Source: Mumia flava (lineage in GTDB: Bacteria > Actinomycetota > Actinomycetes > Propionibacteriales > Nocardioidaceae). From it: DNA of 64,000 bases. Every line of letters starts with the position of its first letter. Within the stretch, counting starts at the first letter, position 1. Shown one piece after another: positions 38,104-47,178 of the stretch. The notes beneath the pieces were generated by a model. The model saw only the letters and a list, made by a program, of their open reading frames with translations. It did no database searches and had not been told where the DNA came from. The position numbers were made by a program, and so were the translations under genes. The DNA lies in the NCBI RefSeq assembly GCF_002797495.1, contig NZ_PGEZ01000001.1:620001-684000 (forward strand). Reading direction: 5' to 3'.

Positions 38104-39060
38104 TCAGAGCGCCGCGACGACCGCCTCGGCCGCCGCGTACGGGTCCGTGCGCGACGCGACGACGTCGGCCGCGAGCCCGTCGAGGCGGCCGTCCCCGTGC
38201 AGCGAGGCGAACCGTGCCCGCAGCCGCGCCGCCGCGATCGCCTCGATCTCGTCGCGCGCGCGGCGCAGCCGACGACGGTCGAGGTCGCCGGAGTCGTCGG
38301 CGCAGCGACGGTGGTCGCGGATCGCCGCGACCACCTCCTCGACGCCCTCGCCGCGGTACGCGACGGTCAGCAGGATCGGCGGCTTCCAGGCACCCTCGCC
38401 GCGCTCCGCCAACGACAGCATCGCGCGCAGCTCCCTGCGGACCTGGCGGGCGCCGTCACGGTCGGCCTTGTTGACGACGTAGACGTCGCCGATCTCGAGG
38501 ATGCCGGCCTTGGCCGCCTGGATCCCGTCGCCCATCCCCGGGGCCAGCAGCACGACCGTGGTGTCGGCGAGCCCGGCGACCTCGACCTCGGACTGCCCCA
38601 CGCCGACGGTCTCGACCAGGATCACGTCGCAGCCGGCCGCGTCGAGCACCCGCAGCGCGAGCGGCGCCGCGACCGAGAGCCCTCCGAGATGGCCCCGGGT
38701 CGCCATCGAACGGATGAACACCCCGGGATCGGTCGCGTGCTCGGACATCCGGATCCGGTCGCCGAGCAGCGCCCCGCCGGAGAACGGCGAGGTCGGGTCG
38801 ACCGCGAGCACGCCGACCCGCAGGTCCTCCGCCCGCAGCGCACCGACGAGGGCCGCCGTCGAGGTCGACTTCCCGACCCCGGGCGAGCCGGTCAGCCCGA
38901 CGACCTGCGCACCCCCGACGTACGGCGTGAGCGCGGCGCTCAGCTCCGGCAGCGTGGCCGCGTCGTCCTCGACGAGCGAGATCAGCCGTGCGACCGCGCG
39001 CGGGTCGCCGTCGCGAGCCGAGCGGACCAGCTCGTCGACGGCGACCGTACGGCGTGGCAT
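38104..39060 (-). CDS. meaB: Methylmalonyl-CoA mutase chaperone GTPase MeaB
   Basis: G3E GTPase that loads and protects B12-dependent acyl-CoA mutases. 318 residues. Walker A G58-SPGVGKS65, VDPTSPFSGGALLGDRIRM (the MeaB/ArgK signature), VETVGVGQSE (switch) and VNKADRDG (base recognition). It lies 10 bases after the thiolase stop and is likely cotranscribed. Its client is plausibly the ethylmalonyl-CoA mutase at 56.5 kb, or a methylmalonyl-CoA mutase outside the window. Confidence 0.95.
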   Translation of the reverse strand: MPRRTVAVDELVRSARDGDPRAVARLISLVEDDAATLPELSAALTPYVGGAQVVGLTGSPGVGKSTSTAALVGALRAEDLRVGVLAVDPTSPFSGGALLGDRIRMSEHATDPGVFIRSMATRGHLGGLSVAAPLALRVLDAAGCDVILVETVGVGQSEVEVAGLADTTVVLLAPGMGDGIQAAKAGILEIGDVYVVNKADRDGARQVRRELRAMLSLAERGEGAWKPPILLTVAYRGEGVEEVVAAIRDHRRCADDSGDLDRRRLRRARDEIEAIAAARLRARFASLHGDGRLDGLAADVVASRTDPYAAAEAVVAAL

Positions 39061-39070
39061 CCGGCGGCGG

Positions 39071-40264
39071 TCAGCGCTGCGGCACGCGGACGATCAGGGC
39101 GTCGCCCTGGCCGCCGCCTCCGCACAGCGCGGCCGCGCCGACGCCGCCGCCGCGCCGCCCGAGCTCGAGCGCGAGGTGCAGCACGACGCGGGCGCCGCTC
39201 ATCCCGATCGGGTGGCCCAGCGAGATCGCACCGCCGTTGACGTTGACCTTGTCCTCGGCGATGCCGAGCGAGCGCTGGCTGGCGATGCCGACAGCGGCGA
39301 ACGCCTCGTTGATCTCGACCAGATCGAGGTCGGCGGGGTCGATGCCCTCCTTCGCGCAGGCCTTGACGATGGCGTTCGCCGGCTGCATCTGCAGCGTCGA
39401 GTCGGGCCCGGCGACGGTCGCGGCGGACCCGATCTCGGCGATCCAGGTCAGGCCGAGCTCCTCGGCCTTCTCCTTCGCCATCACGACGACCGCGCAGGCG
39501 CCGTCGGAGATCTGCGACGCGGTCCCGGCGGTGATGGTGCCGGTCTTGGAGAACGCGGGGCGCAGCCGCGCGAGCGACTCCGCGGTGGTGTCGCCGCGGA
39601 CGCCCTCGTCGGCGCCGACCGTCACGGTCTCGCGACGACCGGCGACCTCCACCGGGACGATCTCGTCGTCGAACACGCCGTTCTTCTGCGCGGCCGCGGC
39701 GAGCTGGTGCGAACGGGCACCGAACGCGTCCTGCTCCTCGCGGGTCAGGTCGTCCACGTCGGCGTTGCGCGCCTCGGTCAGCGCACCCATCGCCTGGTCG
39801 GTGAGCGAGTCCCAGAGCCCGTCGTACTCCATGTGGTCGAGCATCGTGGTCTTGCCGTACTTGAAGCCCTCGCGCGACCCCGTGAGCAGGTGCGGCGCGC
39901 GGGTCATCGACTCCTGCCCGCCGGCGACCACGACGTCGTACTCGCCGGCGCGGATCAGCTGGTCCGCGGTCGCGATCGCGTTCAGGCCGGACAGGCAGAC
40001 CTTGTTGATCGTGATCGCCGGGACGTCGAGCGGGATCCCGCCCTTGGCCGCCGCCTGACGGGCGGGGACCTGGCCGGCCCCGGCCCCGAGCACCTGGCCC
40101 ATGATCACGTACTCGACCTGGTCGCCGGACACGCCGGCCTTCTCCAGGGCGCCCTCGATGGCGATGCCGCCGAGGTCGGCCGCGGAGAGCGTCTTGAGAC
40201 CGCCGAGCAGACGACCGATGGGCGTCCGGGCGCCGGCGACGATGACGGACTGACGAGAGGACAT
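39071..40264 (-). CDS. Acetyl-CoA C-acetyltransferase (thiolase)
   Basis: Condenses two acetyl-CoA to acetoacetyl-CoA, or the reverse. 397 residues. Nucleophile Cys90 in [10 protein letters not shown], active-site His in [12 protein letters not shown] and the second Cys in [13 protein letters not shown] are all present; VEINEAFA is the family motif. ATG 40264 is preceded by AAGGAGATCCTC. Upstream of meaB in one unit, divergent from the epimerase. Confidence 0.94.
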   Translation of the reverse strand: MSSRQSVIVAGARTPIGRLLGGLKTLSAADLGGIAIEGALEKAGVSGDQVEYVIMGQVLGAGAGQVPARQAAAKGGIPLDVPAITINKVCLSGLNAIATADQLIRAGEYDVVVAGGQESMTRAPHLLTGSREGFKYGKTTMLDHMEYDGLWDSLTDQAMGALTEARNADVDDLTREEQDAFGARSHQLAAAAQKNGVFDDEIVPVEVAGRRETVTVGADEGVRGDTTAESLARLRPAFSKTGTITAGTASQISDGACAVVVMAKEKAEELGLTWIAEIGSAATVAGPDSTLQMQPANAIVKACAKEGIDPADLDLVEINEAFAAVGIASQRSLGIAEDKVNVNGGAISLGHPIGMSGARVVLHLALELGRRGGGVGAAALCGGGGQGDALIVRVPQR

Positions 40265-40539
40265 GAGGATCTCCTTCGTGCGCTGGAGCAGCGCGGTGGT
40301 GCCGATGGACCGGTGCTGACCTCTGCAGCACGATACCCGTGCGTAACATCGGCGCGGCGACCGGTGAGGAAGGTCACACGACCAGTGTGCGGTGCGCGTG
40401 GGCGCGGTTCGAGGGCGCGCGGGTGGGCGCTCGGATCGAAGCCGTCGAGGCCGGCACCGGGTCGTACGGCGGGCCGTCGGTGGCACCCGATCGTACGCAC
40501 CGTCACCGGGCGTCGCCGCGGTGGCCTATCCTGCGGCGC

Positions 40540-40977
40540 ATGGTTCCCGCTCATCTGCTCATCGCCATCGACCACGTCGGCATCGCGGTGCCCGACCTCG
40601 ACGAGGCGCTGGAGTTCTACGCCAACGTCTTCGGTCTGCACTCCGTGCACGAGGAGATCAACGAGGAGCAGGGGGTGCGCGAGGCGATGCTCGCCGTCGG
40701 CGACACCGACCAGCGGATCCAGCTGCTCGCGCCGCTGTCCGACGCCTCCACGATCGCGAAGTTCCTGACCCGCAACGGTCCGGGCATCCAGCAGCTCGCG
40801 TACCGCGTGAGCGACATCGACGCGGCGAGCGCGACCCTGCGCGACCGGGGCGTGCGCCTGCTGTACGACGAGCCGCGCCGCGGGACCTCGGACAGCCGCG
40901 TCAACTTCGTGCACCCCAAGGACGCGGGCGGCGTCCTCGTCGAGCTGGTCGAGCCGGCCGCCGACGCCGCGCACTGA
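40540..40977 (+). CDS. mce: Methylmalonyl-CoA epimerase
   Basis: Racemises the C2 centre of methylmalonyl- or ethylmalonyl-CoA. 145 residues, vicinal oxygen chelate fold in two halves. IDHVGIAVPDLDEA carries the first metal His, IQLLAPLSD the Gln ligand, and VLVELVEP the Glu. The usual HH motif of the second half reads GPGIQQLAYRVSDID, replacing a metal His by Gln. TATCCT lies seven bases before the ATG and there is no ribosome site, so the mRNA is probably leaderless. Confidence 0.9.
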   Translation: MVPAHLLIAIDHVGIAVPDLDEALEFYANVFGLHSVHEEINEEQGVREAMLAVGDTDQRIQLLAPLSDASTIAKFLTRNGPGIQQLAYRVSDIDAASATLRDRGVRLLYDEPRRGTSDSRVNFVHPKDAGGVLVELVEPAADAAH

Positions 40978-41014
40978 TCCACGTCGGACCACGGGCCCGG
41001 GCTCGCGTCCGGGC

Positions 41015-41875
41015 TCAGGCCCACGCCAGCCGGACCTGCTCCCCGGGGCGCAGCTGCCCGAGGACGTCGGCGTCCGCGTCGACGACGACCGCGACGACGG
41101 GGTAACCGCCGGTCACGGGATGGTCGACCCCGAAGACGACCGGGAGTCCGGAGGGCGGGAGCTGGACCGCGCCACGCAGCACGCCCTCGCTCTCCCCTGA
41201 CCCGACGCGCTCGCCGGCCGCGGCCAGCGGTGGGCCGTCGAGCCGCACGCCCACGCGGTCGCTGTCCGGCGCGACCGTCCACCGGGTTCCGATCAGGGCC
41301 TCGGGGTCCTCCAGGGCGTCGTCGCGCGGCCCGCGGACCACGCGCAGGACCACCGGCTCGGTCGGGACGTGCGGGGGCACCGGGGAGTCGACGCCCGGCA
41401 ACGGCGCACCGCCGGGCCCGACCGCGAGCCGGTCCCCGGCGCGGAGCGGGCGCGGCCCGACCTCGCCGAGCGTGTCGTACGCGGCGGAGCCGAGCACCGG
41501 CGCCACGTCCAGCCCGCCGCGCACCGCGAGATAGCTGCGGGCACCGCGACGAGGAGTCGCGATCTCGACCGTGCTGCCGTCGCGCACGGGGAGCGCGATC
41601 CCGACCGGGTGCTCGGTGCCGTCGACGACGACGTCGCCCTCGGCACCGCACACCGCGATCCAGAGGCCGCGGTCGGCACGCACCACGAGCCCGCCCATCG
41701 TCACCTCCAGCGCCGGGGCGGAGGGATCGTTCCCGAGGAGCCGGTTCGCGGCAGCGTACGCCCCACGGTCGGCAGGGCCGGACGGGCCCACGCCGATCGA
41801 CGCCAGGCCCGGGCGTCCCGGGTCCGTCACCAGCACCGGCCCCCGGACGGCGAGCACCTCCAGCGCGAAGCTCAT
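41015..41875 (-). CDS. pxpC: 5-oxoprolinase subunit C (biotin-dependent carboxylase-like, KipA)
   Basis: 286 residues. The family N-terminal stretch GRPGLASIGVGPSGPADRGAY, then ANRLLGNDPSAPALE, and the terminal FGVDHPVTGGYPVVAVV are diagnostic. With PxpA and PxpB it cleaves 5-oxoproline to glutamate with ATP. Start ATG 41875; the preceding 13-base gap from pxpB arises from a 17-base tandem duplication. Last gene of pxpA-pxpB-pxpC. Confidence 0.93.
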   Translation of the reverse strand: MSFALEVLAVRGPVLVTDPGRPGLASIGVGPSGPADRGAYAAANRLLGNDPSAPALEVTMGGLVVRADRGLWIAVCGAEGDVVVDGTEHPVGIALPVRDGSTVEIATPRRGARSYLAVRGGLDVAPVLGSAAYDTLGEVGPRPLRAGDRLAVGPGGAPLPGVDSPVPPHVPTEPVVLRVVRGPRDDALEDPEALIGTRWTVAPDSDRVGVRLDGPPLAAAGERVGSGESEGVLRGAVQLPPSGLPVVFGVDHPVTGGYPVVAVVVDADADVLGQLRPGEQVRLAWA

Positions 41876-41903
41876 CCGATCTCCACGCTCATCCGATCTC
41901 CAC
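41870..41903. repeat. 17-bp tandem duplication at the pxpB/pxpC junction
   Basis: GTGGAGATCGGATGAGC (minus strand) occurs twice head to tail, at 41903-41887 and 41886-41870. Each copy contains ATGA. The first copy gives the pxpB stop and a decoy ATG; the second gives the real pxpC start. Confidence 0.9.
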
Positions 41904-42518
41904 GAAGTGCACCCGGTCGCCCGGGGCGAGCAGCGCCGGCGGGTCGGAGCGTACGTCCCACAGCGCCGCGTCGGTGTGCCCGATCAGCTGCCAGCCGCCC
42001 GGGGACTCGCGCGGGTAGACCCCGGTGTACGCGCCGGCGAGCCCGACGGCGCCGGCGGGGACACGAGGGCGGGGCGCGTCGCGACGCCCGACCCGCAGCC
42101 GCGGGTCTCCTCCGACGAGGTAGGCGAACCCGGGCGCGAACCCGCCGAACGCGACCCTCCACGGACCAGCCGTGTGCGCCCGGACCACCGCGGCCTCGTC
42201 CAGACCGGTCGCCCGCGCCACCTCCGCGAGGTCGGGGCCGTCGTAGCGGACCTCGATGCGGACCTCGCGACCCTCGCTCGTGCCGCCGGCGTCGGCGTCC
42301 GCCTCGATCCGGGCGACCCGCTCGGCCAGCTGCGGCACCGGGAGCGAACCGTCCCCGACGACCAGCACCGTCCGTGCCGCGGGTACGAGGTCGGCGAGCC
42401 AGCCCGGCGGCCCGGCCCGCAGCGCCGCAGTCCACGCGACCACCTCGTCGGGGCCCGCGAGCTCGACCAGCACCGCCCGGTCCCCGTACGCGACGACGCG
42501 CTGCGCACGAACGCTCAC
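41889..42518 (-). CDS. pxpB: 5-oxoprolinase subunit B (allophanate hydrolase subunit 1-like, KipI)
   Basis: 209 residues from GTG 42518. Recognisable segments are AYGDRAVLVELAG near the start, VRYDGPDLAEVARATGLDE, FGGFAPGFAYLVGGDPRL and GVYPRESPGGWQLIGHT. GGGAG lies about ten bases upstream. The open frame continues into pxpA without similarity. It is 43 bases downstream of pxpA and works in the same complex. Confidence 0.92.
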   Translation of the reverse strand: MSVRAQRVVAYGDRAVLVELAGPDEVVAWTAALRAGPPGWLADLVPAARTVLVVGDGSLPVPQLAERVARIEADADAGGTSEGREVRIEVRYDGPDLAEVARATGLDEAAVVRAHTAGPWRVAFGGFAPGFAYLVGGDPRLRVGRRDAPRPRVPAGAVGLAGAYTGVYPRESPGGWQLIGHTDAALWDVRSDPPALLAPGDRVHFVEIG

Positions 42519-42561
42519 CGGCCGCCGCTCCCGGCCGATCTCGACCCGGGACCCACGCGGA

Positions 42562-43317
42562 TCACCCGAACGCACGCAGCTCGACGCCGGCGCCGGTGAG
42601 CGCGCCGGCCACGGCCGTCGCGAGCCCGACGGCGTCCGGGGTGTCGCCGTGCAGGCACAGCGATCCCGCGGCCACGTCGACGTCGCTCCCGTCGACCGCC
42701 TCGACACGTCCCTCGGTGACCATGCGCACGGCGCGGCGCGCGACCGTCTCGGGGTCGGAGAGCACCGCTCCGGGCTCACCGCGGGGCACCAGACGACCGT
42801 CCGAGCGGTAGCCGCGGTCCGCGAACGCCTCCGCCACGGTCCGCAGGCCGGCGGCGCGCGCGGCCTCCAGCAGCATCGAGCCGGGCGGACCGAGGACCGG
42901 GAGGCCGCGGTCGAGCGTCGCCACCGCGCGGACGACCGCCTCGGCCTGTCCCGCGTGGTCGACGGTCGCGTGGTAGAGCGCCCCGTGCGGCTTGACGTAG
43001 CGGACCCGGCCGCCGACCGTCCGCGCGATCGCGTCCAGCCCCCCGATCTGGTAGATCACGTCGGCCTCGAGGTCCGCCGGCGCCACGTCCACGAAACGTC
43101 GGCCGAACCCGGCTAGGTCGCCGTACCCGACCTGCGCACCGATCACCACCGCCTGCTGCACCGCCGAGCGGCAGGTGGCGCGCAGCACCGACGGGTCGCC
43201 CGCGTGGAACCCGCACGCGACGTTCGCGCTGGTGACCACCCGCAGGACCGCGTCGTCGTCGCCCAGGGTCCACCGACCGTACGACTCCCCGACGTCGCTG
43301 TTCAGGTCGACGTGCAC
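42562..43317 (-). CDS. pxpA: 5-oxoprolinase subunit A (LamB/YcsF family)
   Basis: 251 residues. Starts [16 protein letters not shown] and contains [23 protein letters not shown] and a C-terminal [10 protein letters not shown], all hallmarks of LamB/YcsF. GTG 43317 has AGGAGGG six bases upstream. First gene of the pxp operon, which disposes of spontaneously formed pyroglutamate. It is divergent from ccr across 227 bases that hold the ccr promoter dyad. Confidence 0.95.
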   Translation of the reverse strand: MHVDLNSDVGESYGRWTLGDDDAVLRVVTSANVACGFHAGDPSVLRATCRSAVQQAVVIGAQVGYGDLAGFGRRFVDVAPADLEADVIYQIGGLDAIARTVGGRVRYVKPHGALYHATVDHAGQAEAVVRAVATLDRGLPVLGPPGSMLLEAARAAGLRTVAEAFADRGYRSDGRLVPRGEPGAVLSDPETVARRAVRMVTEGRVEAVDGSDVDVAAGSLCLHGDTPDAVGLATAVAGALTGAGVELRAFG

Positions 43318-43486
43318 GTCATTCCCTCCTGCGGTCCCGGGGACCGGCTGCCCGGCGACCAGGTCGCCATCCTACGATCGACCTGCTGCCACGTCCGGGT
43401 GTCACCACGCCCGCACGCGCAAGCTCCGTCCCCGTCCGCGCCATCACCCGGCCGGTGGGACTTCGGTCACACCACCTACCCCCGGT

Positions 43487-43504
43487 TATTACCGATTAGT
43501 AATA
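43487..43504. promoter_or_regulatory. Dyad and -10 region of the ccr promoter
   Basis: TATTAC-CGATTA-GTAATA is a perfect 6-6-6 inverted repeat in an AT-rich patch that stands out from the surroundings. TAATAT at 43500-43505 is a good -10 element inside the right arm, 40 bases before the ccr start. A regulator bound here would cover the promoter. Confidence 0.6.
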
Positions 43505-43544
43505 TCCGCGTAACGCAGAACGCGCCGGTCAACTGGAGGACGAC

Positions 43545-44882
43545 GTGAAGAACATCCTGGACGCCATCATGGCAGGCGACACCCCGGGCGAGGAGTTCGC
43601 GAGCATCGCGATCCCCGAGTCCTACCGAGGTGTCACGGTCCACAAGGACGAAGTCGACATGTTCGAAGGGCTCGCGACCCGCGACAAGGACCCGCGCCGC
43701 AGCCTCCACGTCGACGACGTGCCGGTGCCGGAGCTCGCACCCGGTGAGGCGCTGGTCGCCGTCATGGCCAGCTCGATCAACTACAACACCGTGTGGACCT
43801 CGATCTTCGAGCCCGTCTCCACCTTCGGCTTCCTCGAGCGGTACGGCCGCGTCTCCGAGTACACCAAGCGGCACGACCTCCCGTACCACGTCGTCGGCTC
43901 CGACCTGGCCGGCGTCGTGCTGCGCACCGGCCCCGGCGTGAACGCCTGGAAGGCCGGCCAGGAGGTCGTCGCCCACTGCCTGTCGGTCGAGCTCGAGAGC
44001 CCCGACGGCCACGACGACACGATGATGGACCCCCAGCAGCGGATCTGGGGCTTCGAGACCAACTTCGGCGGACTGGCGGAGCTCGCCGTCGTCAAGGCCA
44101 ACCAGCTGATGCCGAAGCCCGACCACCTCTCCTGGGAGGAGGCCGCGAGCCCGGGCCTGGTCAACTCGACGGCCTACCGCCAGCTCGTCAGCAAGAACGG
44201 CGCGGCCATGAAGCAGGGCGACACCGTGCTGATCTGGGGCGCCTCGGGCGGCCTCGGCTCGTACGCCACCCAGTTTGCCCTCAACGGCGGCGCGATCCCG
44301 GTCTGCGTGGTCTCGTCGCCGGAGAAGGCCGAGATCGTGCGCTCGATGGGCGCGGAGCTGGTGATCGACCGCTCCGCCGAGGGCTACCGGTTCTGGAAGG
44401 ACGAGCACGAGCAGGATCCCCGCGAGTGGAAGCGCTTCGGCGCGAAGATCCGCGAGCTCACCGGCGGGGACGATCCCGACATCGTCTTCGAGCACCCGGG
44501 CCGCGAGACCTTCGGCGCGAGCGTGTACGTCGCGCGCAAGGGCGGGACGATCATCACCTGCGCGTCGACCTCGGGCTACATGCACCAGTACGACAACCGG
44601 TACCTCTGGATGAACCTGAAGAACATCAAGAGCTCGCACTTCGCGAACTACCGCGAGGCGTGGGAGGCCAACCGGCTCGTCGACAAGGGCATGATCCACC
44701 CGACGGTCTCCAAGGTCTACGGGATGGACGAGGTGGGTCAGGCGGCCCTCGACGTCCACCGCAACGCCCACCAGGGCAAGGTCGGCGTGCTCTGCCTGGC
44801 GCCCGAGGAGGGTCTGGGGGTCCGCGACCAGGAGAAGCGTGCCCGTCACGAGGCCGAGATCAACCGTTTTCGGGGAGTCTGA
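43545..44882 (+). CDS. ccr: Crotonyl-CoA carboxylase/reductase
   Basis: NADPH-dependent reductive carboxylation of crotonyl-CoA to ethylmalonyl-CoA. 445 residues, MDR fold. The four CO2-binding residues known from the Kitasatospora enzyme are conserved at the same numbers: Asn81 (INYN), Phe170 and Glu171 (WGFETNFGG), and His365 (SSHFANY). The NADPH motif is WGASGGLGSYA. GTG start with GGAGGACGAC. Central enzyme of the ethylmalonyl-CoA set in this window; monocistronic. Confidence 0.96.
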   Translation: MKNILDAIMAGDTPGEEFASIAIPESYRGVTVHKDEVDMFEGLATRDKDPRRSLHVDDVPVPELAPGEALVAVMASSINYNTVWTSIFEPVSTFGFLERYGRVSEYTKRHDLPYHVVGSDLAGVVLRTGPGVNAWKAGQEVVAHCLSVELESPDGHDDTMMDPQQRIWGFETNFGGLAELAVVKANQLMPKPDHLSWEEAASPGLVNSTAYRQLVSKNGAAMKQGDTVLIWGASGGLGSYATQFALNGGAIPVCVVSSPEKAEIVRSMGAELVIDRSAEGYRFWKDEHEQDPREWKRFGAKIRELTGGDDPDIVFEHPGRETFGASVYVARKGGTIITCASTSGYMHQYDNRYLWMNLKNIKSSHFANYREAWEANRLVDKGMIHPTVSKVYGMDEVGQAALDVHRNAHQGKVGVLCLAPEEGLGVRDQEKRARHEAEINRFRGV

Positions 44883-44900
44883 CGGGGGTGAGTTCAGTGG

Positions 44901-44936
44901 GGAGGTCGCGGTAGGCTCTGTGCACACGCGACCTCC
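44901..44936. promoter_or_regulatory. 10-bp-arm dyad surrounding a -10 hexamer
   Basis: GGAGGTCGCG (44901-44910) and CGCGACCTCC (44927-44936) are perfectly complementary. The 16-base spacer holds TAGGCT (44912-44917), a plausible -10 for the downstream coiled-coil gene. It could equally act as terminator for ccr, whose stop is 19 bases upstream. Confidence 0.5.
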
Positions 44937-44965
44937 GCACACCTCCGACGTGAAGGCCCCCATCG

Positions 44966-46252
44966 ATGACAGACAACTTCTCCATCCTCGACAACGACCC
45001 AGCCCGCTCGACCGGTGACGCCGGCTTCCCCCTGGTGCGCCGAGGCGGGTACGACAAGGACGCGGTCGACGCGTACCTCAAGCAGCACAACGGCGACGTC
45101 GCGAAGGCCGAGGAGTCGGCGAGCGCCGCCCAGGCGCGGCTCGGCGAGCTCGAGCGGGAGATCGAGAGTCTGCGGACGCAGCTCACCGAGAACGCCAAGC
45201 CCAGCTACGCCGGCCTCGGGGGTCGCGCGGCGGAGCTGCTGTCGCTCGCGGAGGCCCAGTCCGCGGACATGCTGGACCGTGCCAAGCGGGACGCGGACGA
45301 CCTGCGTCGGGTCGCCGAGTCCGAGGCCGCCACCATCAAGACCAGCGCGGCCAAGGAGGCCGACGACCTGCGCGCGGTGCAGCTCGCCGACGTCGAGGAG
45401 ACCCGCGAGCGGCTGCTCGCCGAGGCCGAGAGCGAGCGCGCCCTCGCTCTGGCCGAGGCCGAGGACGTGCTCGCCAAGGCCAAGCGGGAGGCCGACCAGA
45501 TCCAGCTCGCCGCCACGCAGGCCGCCAGCTCGGCACGCCTGACCGCGACGCGTGAGGCCGAGAAGGTCCGCGCCGCCGCCGACCGCGAGCTCACCGAGGC
45601 TCGGCGCGTGCTCGCGCTCGAGAAGGAGCGGATGGCCAAGGAGGCGGCGGAGGCCCACGAGGTCGCCACCGAGCAGACCACGAAGATGATCGCCGACGCC
45701 GAGTCCCGGGCGAGCGCCGCGGAGTCGCGGGCGCGCGAGGCGATCGCCGAGGCGACCAAGCGCCGGGAGGAGAGCCGGGCGGAGTCGGAGCGGGTGCTCG
45801 CCCGCGCCAAGCGCGAGGCCGAGCAGCTCATGTCGACCGCACGCAGCCAGTCCGAGCACGCGCTCGCACAGGCCCGGGCCGATGCCGAGCGCCAGATCAA
45901 GGAGACCCGCAACGAGCTCGACGACCTGGTCAGCAAGCGGGACACCGTCAAGGCCCAGCTCGGCAAGCTGCGCCAGGTCATCGGGTCGTTCGCCGGTCTC
46001 GACTCGCTCGACGACGACACCACGTCCTCGGCCAGGACGCCCGCCGCGGTCGAGGCACCGTCGGCGCTCGAGCTCGAGCAGCACGTGGCGGTCGCGGACG
46101 AGGCTGCTGCCGACGACGAGACCGACGACGACGTGATCGACGCCGAGATCGTTCCGGACCGGCCGGCCGACTCCCCGCCCGTGCAGCGTGCCAAGCTCGG
46201 CGGCCCGTCGGCCGGCGACTACGCCGACGACGAGGGTGACGCACGCTCCTGA
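44966..46252 (+). CDS. DivIVA-like/FilP-type coiled-coil protein
   Basis: 428 residues. A short DivIVA-type N-terminal segment (FPLVRRGGYDKDAVDAYLKQ, about residues 21-40) targets such proteins to curved membrane. About 300 residues of Ala/Glu/Arg/Lys-rich coiled coil follow, with hendecad-like repeats such as AESEAATIK and AKREADQI. An acidic disordered tail ends the protein. It resembles polar-growth cytoskeletal proteins of actinomycetes; the exact role is unknown. Weak ribosome site (GAAGG). Confidence 0.82.
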   Translation: MTDNFSILDNDPARSTGDAGFPLVRRGGYDKDAVDAYLKQHNGDVAKAEESASAAQARLGELEREIESLRTQLTENAKPSYAGLGGRAAELLSLAEAQSADMLDRAKRDADDLRRVAESEAATIKTSAAKEADDLRAVQLADVEETRERLLAEAESERALALAEAEDVLAKAKREADQIQLAATQAASSARLTATREAEKVRAAADRELTEARRVLALEKERMAKEAAEAHEVATEQTTKMIADAESRASAAESRAREAIAEATKRREESRAESERVLARAKREAEQLMSTARSQSEHALAQARADAERQIKETRNELDDLVSKRDTVKAQLGKLRQVIGSFAGLDSLDDDTTSSARTPAAVEAPSALELEQHVAVADEAAADDETDDDVIDAEIVPDRPADSPPVQRAKLGGPSAGDYADDEGDARS

Positions 46253-46268
46253 GCACCCGCGTGACGCC

Positions 46269-46308
46269 GCCGAGGCCCCGGTCCCCCCAACGGGGCCGGG
46301 GCCTCGGC
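46269..46308. terminator. Strong bidirectional terminator
   Basis: GCCGAGGCCCCGG (46269-46281) and CCGGGGCCTCGGC (46296-46308) make a 13-bp perfect stem with a 14-base loop, between the coiled-coil gene and the convergent hydrolase gene. Confidence 0.85.
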
Positions 46309-46346
46309 GCTGCTCGGGTACGGACGCCGTCCCGTGGCCGGACGGT

Positions 46347-47138
46347 TCAGTCGCGGTCCGTCGTGTCGAACGCGGCGACGGTGCGGTCTGCGTACATCGA
46401 CGAGTCCGCCCGCTCCATCGGCCCGTCCCAGGTGTGCGGGAGCGGGACCCTCGCGGCGGGGTTGAGCCGCGCCACGATCTCGTCCAGCACACGCTCGGTG
46501 TCTCCGACCCACAGGTGCTTGGCGCCGTCGACCGCGACGACCTCGGCCTGCGGCACCCGCGCGAACCGCTCGCGCGCCTCGGGCGGCTGCAGGTAGTCGT
46601 CGTGCTCCGGGACGAGCGCCACGAGCGGGCGACCCGACTCCGCCCAGGCGTCCAGGTCCGCGTCGGTGCTGTAGCGCAACGGAGGCGACAGGAGCACCGC
46701 TCCGGCCACCTCGTCGTCCAGCCCGTAGCGGAGCGTGAGGTCGGTGCCGAACGACCAGCCCACCAGCCAGATGTTCGGCAGGTCGGTGAAGTCGGCGTAC
46801 TCGATCGCGGCCGCGACGTCGTAGCGCTCCCCGACGCCGTCGTCGAACGCCCCCTGGCTGGTGCCCTGCGCGCTCGTGGTGCCGCGCGTGTTGAACCGCA
46901 GCACGGCGACGTCGGCCAGCGCCGGCAAGCGGTAGGACGCCTTGCGGAAGACGTGGCTGTCCATCATCCCGCCGTGGGTCGGGAGCGGGTGCAGGCACAC
47001 CATCGTCGCCACGGGGTCGTTCTCCGGCGGCAGGGCCAGCTCGCCGACGAGCTCCAGCCCGTCGGCGGTGTGCAGCGTGATGGGCTCGCGGCGCGCGGGC
47101 AGCACGGAGCTGCCACGGATCGTCTGGGGTTCGCTCAC
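46347..47138 (-). CDS. Alpha/beta hydrolase
   Basis: 263 residues. HPLPTHGGMMDSHVFRKASY near the oxyanion site, RFNTRGTTSAQGTSQGAFDDG, nucleophile motif GWSFGTD, and VPEHDDYLQPPEA with Asp, then AKHLWVG with the catalytic His. It resembles the YbhE/dienelactone-type small hydrolases of unknown substrate. GTG 47138 has TAGGGT six bases upstream, a leaderless arrangement. Confidence 0.85.
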   Translation of the reverse strand: MSEPQTIRGSSVLPARREPITLHTADGLELVGELALPPENDPVATMVCLHPLPTHGGMMDSHVFRKASYRLPALADVAVLRFNTRGTTSAQGTSQGAFDDGVGERYDVAAAIEYADFTDLPNIWLVGWSFGTDLTLRYGLDDEVAGAVLLSPPLRYSTDADLDAWAESGRPLVALVPEHDDYLQPPEARERFARVPQAEVVAVDGAKHLWVGDTERVLDEIVARLNPAARVPLPHTWDGPMERADSSMYADRTVAAFDTTDRD

Positions 47139-47178
47139 GCCCCCACCCTACGAGCCGCCCGCACCACCCCGTACGCGG

